From: JACVRW01 sp963811055
GTDB taxonomy: Bacteria > Actinomycetota > Thermoleophilia > Solirubrobacterales > Thermoleophilaceae
NCBI GenBank assembly: GCA_963811055.1
Contig: CAWEPQ010000020.1
Span: 310,001 to 374,000 of the forward strand
Direction of reading: 5' to 3'
Length of the DNA: 64,000 nt
In this document: positions 58,472 to 64,000 of the stretch, one piece after another
Numbering within the stretch: the first letter of the stretch is position 1
Layout of the letters: every line of letters starts with the position of its first letter
Notes under the pieces: model-generated
Seen by the model: the letters and a program-made list of their open reading frames with translations, nothing else
Databases searched by the model: none
What the model was told of the DNA's origin: nothing
Made by a program: the position numbers and the translations under genes

Positions 58472-58744
58472 CTACTCCGACAGCCCGACGGCCGCGAGGG
58501 CGAGGCTGCGCTGATTCCCGAGGTCGCGCACGTCGCGGAACTCGGGCTCGAACACGTCGAAGTTCTCCTCGTTGTCGGCGAAGAACCTCCGCACGCCATC
58601 GTGCCCGTGGTAGGCGCCCTCCACCTCGCTTCTTGCCGCGATCCAGACCACGTTGTCGGCCACGAACCGCAGGAATGCGTCCACGTCGCCTCGACCGAGC
58701 GCCTCACCGGCCTCGTCGAAGACGCGCATGTTCTCGCTCGCCAC
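58472..58744 (-). CDS. NTF2-like protein with in-frame internal deletion
   Basis: 90 residues: MASENMRVFDEAGEALGRGD, FVADNVVWIAARSEVEGAYH and GHDGVRRFFADNEENFDVFE are a normal SnoaL first two-thirds. After FRDVRDLGNQ the protein jumps to SLALAAVGLSE, the family C-terminus, so about 40 residues of beta-sheet are missing without breaking the frame. A correctly folded cone is unlikely unless it dimerises differently. The GATACT box (58752-58757) is 7 nt before the GTG start. Confidence 0.65.
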   Translation of the reverse strand: MASENMRVFDEAGEALGRGDVDAFLRFVADNVVWIAARSEVEGAYHGHDGVRRFFADNEENFDVFEPEFRDVRDLGNQRSLALAAVGLSE

Positions 58745-58751
58745 CGGGCCG

Positions 58752-58757
58752 AGTATC
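58752..58757 (-). promoter_or_regulatory. GATACT box, NTF2-type promoter
   Basis: GATACTCGGCCCGGTG on the minus strand; 7-nt spacing instead of 9. Confidence 0.45.
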
Positions 58758-58923
58758 CCCCAAGGGCTTCAGGGCGCGCACGGCGCCCACTGCCGGTCGG
58801 TGTACCTATTTGGAGGGTTCCACGCTCCAGAACCGGGGCGGCATCCTACGGGCCCGTGCGCGCTGTATCCAAGCTAGGGCAGATCTTGATAACTCGCCAC
58901 TTCTCGAGCAACAGAGCAGCGGG
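58758..58923. other. 166-bp gap
   Basis: No gene recognised between the NTF2 promoter and the end of the HAF-repeat gene. Confidence 0.35.
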
Positions 58924-60099
58924 TCACCCTCCGAACGCGCAGGTCCAGAGGACGGGGTAGATGCGCTGGAGCTTGCTGAAGTCCGCGGCCGAGAGGCCGT
59001 ATACGTCACCGACGATCGCTCCCTTGTTGTTTATGTCGTCGAGCTGGGTGCTGACGACCTTGTGGCCTCGCGACCGGGCGGGGACGGGCAGGGTGCGCAG
59101 GCCGGCCCAACCGGTCCGCCAGATCGCCGGCTTGACGAGCGGGAAGCCATTTTCGGTGAAAGTGCCGGACATGCCCGCGGCCTGCCCGCGGTCATTCACG
59201 TCGACCAGCTCCGCGTAGGTGAACGGACCTGTCGCGCCGATCAGCTGCGGCTCGGCAGCCTGTGTCTGCCACACCGCCGCCTGGTCGCTCTCGGGATCGG
59301 TCTCGGTGCCGAGGTTGCCCAGATAACCGACCGTCAGACCGGAGCGGTTGGTCTGCTCGGCTGCTCCGTCGGCGCGGCCCGGCGGGGTCTTCAGCGCGAT
59401 CGCCCTGCCGGACCGGGTCCAGACCACAGGGTTGTTCTCGCCGTCGTCGTTTGGCAGCCGGCGCGACCACCCGGACACGACCCCCTGGTTGTTGATGCTC
59501 CACGCGTTGGTCCAGCTGTGCCCCGGGAGCGGGGCTAGGAACGTGGCCTTGCCGCGGCGTGTCCACCGCACGGCGCGCCGTGCGCCGGCGATGAGCAATG
59601 TCGCGGCGATCTCGCCCCGCTCGTTGATCGTGTTCCTGTCCGGAACGTCCGCCGGCGCCTTCCGCCCGTTCGGCCCTTTGAGCAACTTCATGCGGCCGTC
59701 CTTCCAGCGGAACGGGAAGGTGCGCTCCTTCTTGTCATAGAGCAGACCGAACACGACGCGGTGGTTGTTCACGCCGTATGCCTCCGAGGACACGTACCCG
59801 GGCAGCACTCCCAGGTTGACCGTCCGCCTGGCCTTGCCGCCCCTCCACATGATCGCTCGGTACGTCCCGTCCTTGCCGTCGGAGAAGCCGACTACGTCAC
59901 CGCGGTCGTTCAGCGCCTTCGCCTGAACCTCATGGGAACCCGCCCGCGGCGACTTCAGAATCGCCGTCCGCGGTGAGCAGGCCGCCGCCTCCGCACGGCT
60001 GGCGGTGTCGGAGCCGTGGGCGCTGCCGTCCAGCGCCACGAACAACGCCAGCAGGGGGGTCAACCCCCGGCCCAGGTGGCGCGGCGGTCTCTGAAGCAT
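58924..60099 (-). CDS. Secreted HAF-repeat protein
   Basis: 391 residues. N-terminal signal (LGRGLTPLLALFVALDGSAHG) resembling that of the decapeptide-repeat proteins. The body has ~45-residue repeats of the HAF type, each with an L-N-D-R-G-D-V-V-G-like motif: AKALNDRGDVVGFSDG, YGVNNHRVVFGLLYD, NTINERGEIAATLLIAG, WSINNQGVVSGWSRR, TNRSGLTVGYLGN, VDVNDRGQAAGMSGT and DDINNKGAIVGDVYG, predicted to form a beta-propeller. Function of HAF proteins is unknown. ATG 60099 follows an AAAGGG ribosome site. Divergent from the 60223 gene. Confidence 0.85.
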   Translation of the reverse strand: MLQRPPRHLGRGLTPLLALFVALDGSAHGSDTASRAEAAACSPRTAILKSPRAGSHEVQAKALNDRGDVVGFSDGKDGTYRAIMWRGGKARRTVNLGVLPGYVSSEAYGVNNHRVVFGLLYDKKERTFPFRWKDGRMKLLKGPNGRKAPADVPDRNTINERGEIAATLLIAGARRAVRWTRRGKATFLAPLPGHSWTNAWSINNQGVVSGWSRRLPNDDGENNPVVWTRSGRAIALKTPPGRADGAAEQTNRSGLTVGYLGNLGTETDPESDQAAVWQTQAAEPQLIGATGPFTYAELVDVNDRGQAAGMSGTFTENGFPLVKPAIWRTGWAGLRTLPVPARSRGHKVVSTQLDDINNKGAIVGDVYGLSAADFSKLQRIYPVLWTCAFGG

Positions 60100-60222
60100 C
60101 GTTATGGCCCTTTCCGCTCGCGGGGTGGTAACGGGACAACCTTGGCGCACGGCAGTTACAGGCCGGTTACAACGGGCGGGAGCTAGCGCCTGGCCCTCCG
60201 CTTGCGATAGGTTCGATCACCG

Positions 60223-61707
60223 ATGGCCCTCGCTCGTTCTGCATTGGTCGCGGTAGTCGTGGCCGGGTTGCTGGTGTTGCCCGGAGCCGCGACCGCCGCC
60301 ACGCCCATCGCTCAGAACCCGGCCGACCTGGTGGGCCTCGACCTCTTCACGGGTGCGGTGGCCACGCCGCATCCCCTCTCGGCGCCGAAGCCGCCCCGCC
60401 ACCCGTTCATGGCGGCCAACGGGCGCAGCAACGTGCACAACGACGCCTACCAGACCGACACGTACTGGAACGCAGGCCCGATCGGCCGCGACACGCGCAC
60501 CTACTCCCAGGCCTACGGGGGCCTCGGGAGCTGTGGCATCACGATCGTGTTCGACAAGCAGGGCCGCCTGCTCACCACGTGCATCTCGGCCACCTCGGTC
60601 CAGCTGCGCCTGATGGATCCGGACACGCTGGACACGGTGGCCACGCACATGCTGCCGCCGCGGGTCATCCCGGAGGGCAAGAGCCCGTTCGAGACTCCCG
60701 GCGGCGCCTACTTCTATCTCGACAACAAGGACCGGGCGGTCGTCTCGATGAACCGCAAGATCTTCGTCGTCGCCATCGAGGGCAACACGCTGCGCCGCGT
60801 CCGCACGTACAACGTCGCGCGCTACGTACCGGCCGACGACCAGCTCAACTCGGCGCTGCCGGACTGGAAGGGGCGCCTGTGGTTCGTCTCGCGCCACCAC
60901 GGCATCGTCGGGGCGCTCAACCGGCGCACGGGCAAGCTGCTCGGCAAGTACCGCACCGGGGAGGCGATCGGGAACTCGTTCGCCATGGACGAGACCGGGG
61001 GAGTGTTCGTTGTCACCGACCGCGCCCAGTACCGGTTCGACCCCACGCGGAAGGGCAAGCCCAAGCTGAGCTGGCGCTTCCGCTACGACAACATCCGCAA
61101 GCCCAAGCCCGGCCAGTTCGACGCGGGGTCGGGCACCACGCCGACGCTGATGGGCGGGCGCTATCTGTCGATAGCCGACAACGCCGACCCGATGCAGGTG
61201 GTGGTGTTGCGCCGGGCCAAGAAGCTTCCGCGCGGCAAGCGCAGGCTGGTGTGCGAGCAGCCGGTGTTCAAGAAGGGCGCCGGCGCCACTGAGAACTCGA
61301 TCATCGCGACGCCCACCTCGATGATCGTCGAGAACAACTACGGCTACGCACCGCCGCCGACGGCGACGGAGGGTGGCAAGACCACGCAGCCGGGCATCGA
61401 GCGTGTGGACATCAAGCGGGGCGGCAAGGGCTGCCGGACCGTCTGGAAGAGCCAGGAGATCTCGCCGAGCACCGTGCCCAAGCTCTCACTGGCCACGGGA
61501 CTGATCTACGCCTACACCAAGCCGCCCGGCCTGCCCGACCGCTGGTACGTGACCGCGATGGACTTCCGCACCGGGAAGACCGTCTGGAGCCGCCTGATCG
61601 GCACCGGGATCTTCTTCAACGTGCACTACGCGGGTCTGGCGATCAGCCCCACCGGCGTCCTCTATTCGGGCGTGCTCGGCGGGACGATCGCGCTCACCGA
61701 CGGCTGA
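60223..61707 (+). CDS. Secreted beta-propeller (PQQ-like) protein
   Basis: 494 residues. Signal peptide ARSALVAVVVAGLLVLPGAA, then TAA. The mature protein has propeller-like blades, for example GITIVFDKQGRLLTTCISA, AVVSMNRKIFVVAIEGNTLR, GRLWFVSRHHGIVGALNRRT, GGVFVVTDRAQYRF and LAISPTGVLYSGVLGGTIAL. W-x-R/T-G-K turns (NRRTGKLLG, DFRTGKTVWS) are typical of PQQ-type blades, but quinone-binding residues are not evident. GATAGGTT lies 9 nt before the ATG. It converges 9 bp from the GMC oxidoreductase gene. Confidence 0.8.
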   Translation: MALARSALVAVVVAGLLVLPGAATAATPIAQNPADLVGLDLFTGAVATPHPLSAPKPPRHPFMAANGRSNVHNDAYQTDTYWNAGPIGRDTRTYSQAYGGLGSCGITIVFDKQGRLLTTCISATSVQLRLMDPDTLDTVATHMLPPRVIPEGKSPFETPGGAYFYLDNKDRAVVSMNRKIFVVAIEGNTLRRVRTYNVARYVPADDQLNSALPDWKGRLWFVSRHHGIVGALNRRTGKLLGKYRTGEAIGNSFAMDETGGVFVVTDRAQYRFDPTRKGKPKLSWRFRYDNIRKPKPGQFDAGSGTTPTLMGGRYLSIADNADPMQVVVLRRAKKLPRGKRRLVCEQPVFKKGAGATENSIIATPTSMIVENNYGYAPPPTATEGGKTTQPGIERVDIKRGGKGCRTVWKSQEISPSTVPKLSLATGLIYAYTKPPGLPDRWYVTAMDFRTGKTVWSRLIGTGIFFNVHYAGLAISPTGVLYSGVLGGTIALTDG

Positions 61708-61716
61708 GCCGCCGGC

Positions 61717-63432
61717 CTACGCGTAGCTTCTGACCTTCGCGTCCACCGCGGTGTCCGAGGAGCGCCGCCGCGGCTCGACGTGCGGGCCGATCGACGTGCC
61801 GGGTACGCCCGGGCGGAAGCCCGCGGGGCGCGCGGGCAGCGAGTAGTCGGCACTCCGTGCGATCAGCTGCTCGACCGATCGCTCGGCGACCGCCGAGATG
61901 GTCAGGGACGGATTCACTCCGAGCGAGGTCGGGATCGCCGAGGAGTCCATGCAGAAGAGGCCCGGGTAGTCGAACACCTCGCTGCGGTGATCCACCACGC
62001 CGAACGCCTTCGAATCCGCCATCCGGCACCCGCCGAGGGGATGCGCGGCGCTCACATTGCGGTACGTCGGCGGCATCAGCCGCCCCAGCCCATTCCGTTC
62101 GACCACGCTCCGGATCGCCGCGTTGGCCGCCTCGCGGACCTGCTGCGACTGCTCGGACAGCGTGTAGTTGAACGGACCGATCCCAACCGGGCCGGCGTTG
62201 GGCCTGATGTGGCTGCCGGTGGGCGGCGGCGCGAGGAACTCGCCGTCGTGGGTGTCCTCGACCATGGCGAGGATCTCCACGTGGTTGTTGAAGGTGCTCA
62301 GCGCCTCCTTCTTCTGGAGCCCCCACCAGGAGGGTGCGCCGGCCGGCGCACGCGCGTCGTCGTAGAGCGTGTGGGCGAGCTGCGACAGGTAGATCTCCTG
62401 GAGCGTGAAGCGCTTGCCGTCGTTGGCGTGGCCCTGTCTCCCGGCCCACCAGTCGTAGCTCATCGCGGTGATGTGGTTGCCCTTGTAGATCTGGCCGTAG
62501 CCGGGGAGGCCGAGCACGTCGCGGACCTTGCGCTCGTCGTACTCCACCGCCGCGATGTGGTCTCCGTTGATGCCGAGGTGCTTGCCCAAGCGGAGCGACA
62601 GGCTCGGCAGGAAAGGCCGCGAGCGCATGAGCAGCGGTGAGTTGCCCATCGCGCCCGCCGCGAGGATCAGGACCTTGCACTCCACGTCGAAGGTGGTCCC
62701 GGAAGGCTGGCGGGTCGCGCCGTCGCCCTCGTTGTCCATCTCGGAGGCGGTCACGACGTAGCGGTACGGGCGCGCCACGCTCTGGCGGACCAGCTCGGCC
62801 TGCGAGTTGGGCCGGACCTGAACGCCGAGCGCCTCCGCCGCGGACAGGTAGTTCGTGATGACCGAGTTCTTGGCTCCGAAGATGCAGCCGGTGTGGCACC
62901 ACTTGGCCTGGATGCAGCGGTTCAGGTCGATCGCCTGCGGCACCCGGTCGCACGTGTGCCCGGCGGCCGCGAGCGAGGCCGCCCAGAGTCCTCCCGACTT
63001 CGCCACCTGGTTCCAGCTGGGGCGCTGCACGCGCAGGGCCTGCTCGGCGCGCTGGTAGTAAGGGTTCAGCGCCTGGCGGGAGATCGCGCTCGGCCACATC
63101 CGGCGATCGGGGCCGTCGTCCGGGCGGTGGTCGCGGCGCTCGAAGGTCTCGCTCGGCGCGCGCAGCGAGGCCGCGAGGTAGAGGTTCGAGCTGCCGCCCA
63201 CGCCGTCCCCCAGGACGATCTGCGCGCCCAGGCCCTGCACCAGCCCGTACACGCGCGCGAGGTGCTCGATGTCCATCGACTGCCGGAAGTCGGTGTGGAG
63301 GTGGCGCTGGCCGCGCTCGAGCACGAGGATGCTCGCGTCCTGGTTGGCCGCGCGGTAGAGCTCCGCGAGGCGGAACGCGGAGATCGACCCCCCGAAGCCC
63401 GAGCCCACGATGCACACGTCCACGCGGGTCAC
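61717..63432 (-). CDS. GMC-family FAD oxidoreductase (cholesterol-oxidase-like)
   Basis: 571 residues. FAD-binding motif VDVCIVGSGFGGSISAFRLA at the N-terminus, GDGVGGSSNLYLAASLRAP as the second nucleotide-contact region and the C-terminal catalytic stretch SAAHPLGGCRMADSKAFGVV with the conserved His, then DYPGLFCMDSSAIPTSLGVN followed by PSLTISAVAER. A Cys-rich insert (HTCDRV, RCIQAKWCHTGCIFGAK) is notable. Substrates of such enzymes are alcohols or sterols. GTG 63432 overlaps the stop of the upstream gene as GTGA, so it is co-translated with that partner subunit. Confidence 0.88.
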   Translation of the reverse strand: MTRVDVCIVGSGFGGSISAFRLAELYRAANQDASILVLERGQRHLHTDFRQSMDIEHLARVYGLVQGLGAQIVLGDGVGGSSNLYLAASLRAPSETFERRDHRPDDGPDRRMWPSAISRQALNPYYQRAEQALRVQRPSWNQVAKSGGLWAASLAAAGHTCDRVPQAIDLNRCIQAKWCHTGCIFGAKNSVITNYLSAAEALGVQVRPNSQAELVRQSVARPYRYVVTASEMDNEGDGATRQPSGTTFDVECKVLILAAGAMGNSPLLMRSRPFLPSLSLRLGKHLGINGDHIAAVEYDERKVRDVLGLPGYGQIYKGNHITAMSYDWWAGRQGHANDGKRFTLQEIYLSQLAHTLYDDARAPAGAPSWWGLQKKEALSTFNNHVEILAMVEDTHDGEFLAPPPTGSHIRPNAGPVGIGPFNYTLSEQSQQVREAANAAIRSVVERNGLGRLMPPTYRNVSAAHPLGGCRMADSKAFGVVDHRSEVFDYPGLFCMDSSAIPTSLGVNPSLTISAVAERSVEQLIARSADYSLPARPAGFRPGVPGTSIGPHVEPRRRSSDTAVDAKVRSYA

Positions 63433-64000
63433 GGGAGGTTGCCCCCCGCCGTGCGCTCCGTAGCCAGGACGCGCCGGTAGGAGTGGTCGGCGTAGCCCTG
63501 AGGCGCGATGCCGGGATGGCCCATCACCTGGAGGCCCGAGGAGTTGTCGATTGTTGCGTTCTTCTGGGCGGCCGTGCACAGGAACGCCGCGAACGGGACG
63601 GCCGCCGCGAGCTCCCACACCTGGGCGGTGGGGTTCGAGGGCGCGAGCCCGTCGATGCAGACCGCCACGCGCTTCGCGAACGGCAGGTCGATGAACTGCC
63701 CGAGCCGCAGGACCGAGCGGGCCTCGAGATCGGCAAGGAACGCCGGCGCCACGAGGTCGAACCCGATCAGGGGGTGGTGGTACAGCAGCAGCGTGTCCGC
63801 CTGGACGGCGCCGGGCTCCGGATGCGCTCCGGCGATCGCCTTGGGGTGGATCTCGTTCCCGAGATCCGTGCGCGCGGCCTTGCGGCCGGGGATCAGCGTG
63901 TCGGCGAACGCCTGGAGCGTGCCGTCCGTGAGCGTGGGCGCGGCGGCGGCCGGCGCGGCCGCGGAGAGGATGCGCTCCGCCACGGGGAGCGAGGAGAGCA
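63429..64000 (-). CDS. Small partner of the GMC oxidoreductase (gluconate 2-dehydrogenase subunit 3-like), 5' end cut
   Basis: At least 190 residues are visible and the frame continues through the window edge. The segment AERILSAAAPAAAAPTLTDG, then TLQAFADTLIPGRKAART resembles the twin-arginine-exported small subunits paired with GMC dehydrogenases. Later parts (HHPLIGFDLVAPAFLADLEA, PFAKRVAVCIDGLAPSNPTA, RRVLATERTAGGNLP) have no catalytic motif. A GTG at 63981-63983 would start inside what looks like the end of a signal sequence, so the real start is probably beyond 64000. Its stop overlaps the GMC start. Confidence 0.7.
   Translation of the reverse strand, partial: LSSLPVAERILSAAAPAAAAPTLTDGTLQAFADTLIPGRKAARTDLGNEIHPKAIAGAHPEPGAVQADTLLLYHHPLIGFDLVAPAFLADLEARSVLRLGQFIDLPFAKRVAVCIDGLAPSNPTAQVWELAAAVPFAAFLCTAAQKNATIDNSSGLQVMGHPGIAPQGYADHSYRRVLATERTAGGNLP

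Overview
The window comes from a high-GC actinobacterium, most likely of the class Thermoleophilia (Solirubrobacterales-like). This is inferred from gene content: actinobacterial neighbourhoods (efp-nusB, tlyA-nadK-recN-pyrG-NUDIX-xerD, dgt-dnaG-sigA), an F420-type luciferase-like oxidoreductase, many GTG/TTG starts, a swarm of NTF2/SnoaL-like proteins starting MSQEN, and many secreted repeat proteins. No rRNA or CRISPR array is seen. Many genes have a -10-like hexamer exactly 6 to 9 nt before the start codon, so leaderless transcription appears common.

Layout. 1-5.2 kb holds small accessory genes (membrane sensor fragment, frameshifted metallo-hydrolase, EamA transporter, Lrp regulator, methyltransferase, SRPBCC, GYD, NTF2, GNAT). 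5.2-9.2 kb is a housekeeping run: efp, nusB, xseB, polyprenyl synthase, dxs. An IS481-type element (9185-10218) sits exactly on the stop codons where dxs and an OsmC gene converge. 10.2-24.5 kb is a core DNA repair, RNA modification and metabolism block (tlyA, nadK, recN, pyrG, M20 peptidase, NUDIX, xerD, mutM, recO, ppdK). 24.5-29.6 kb encodes three secreted beta-helix proteins and a lipoprotein. 29.6-33.4 kb is dgt-dnaG-sigA plus tRNA-Asn. 33.6-40.4 kb is mixed (membrane LuxR-type regulator, glycosyltransferase, F420 oxidoreductase, SDR, thioredoxin-fold lipoprotein).

The accessory heart is 40.5-58.7 kb. A tRNA with anticodon CAT (40503-40575) is followed by two further copies of its last 43 bp (43739-43781 and 49059-49101). 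These delimit two tandem tRNA-integrated islands. Island 1 carries an NTF2 pair, a decapeptide-repeat secreted protein, a ribbon-helix-helix protein, a tyrosine integrase broken exactly at its catalytic Tyr codon, and a PASTA-like protein overlapping the integrase end. Island 2 carries a decayed decapeptide-repeat gene, a second NTF2 pair, a large SARP-type regulator and a divergent cupin. Beyond the islands lie an HD-GYP c-di-GMP phosphodiesterase and a secreted protein whose leader folds as a c-di-GMP-I (GEMM) riboswitch, a compact second-messenger module. From 52 to 58.7 kb there is a graveyard of the same NTF2 and decapeptide-repeat families, with truncations, internal deletions and duplicated flanks.

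56.6-64 kb encodes extracytoplasmic proteins: an arylsulfotransferase-like lipoprotein, a HAF-repeat protein, a beta-propeller protein, and a GMC oxidoreductase with its small partner, the latter cut by the window end. All functional calls rest on reading translations and motifs by eye; no database search was run.
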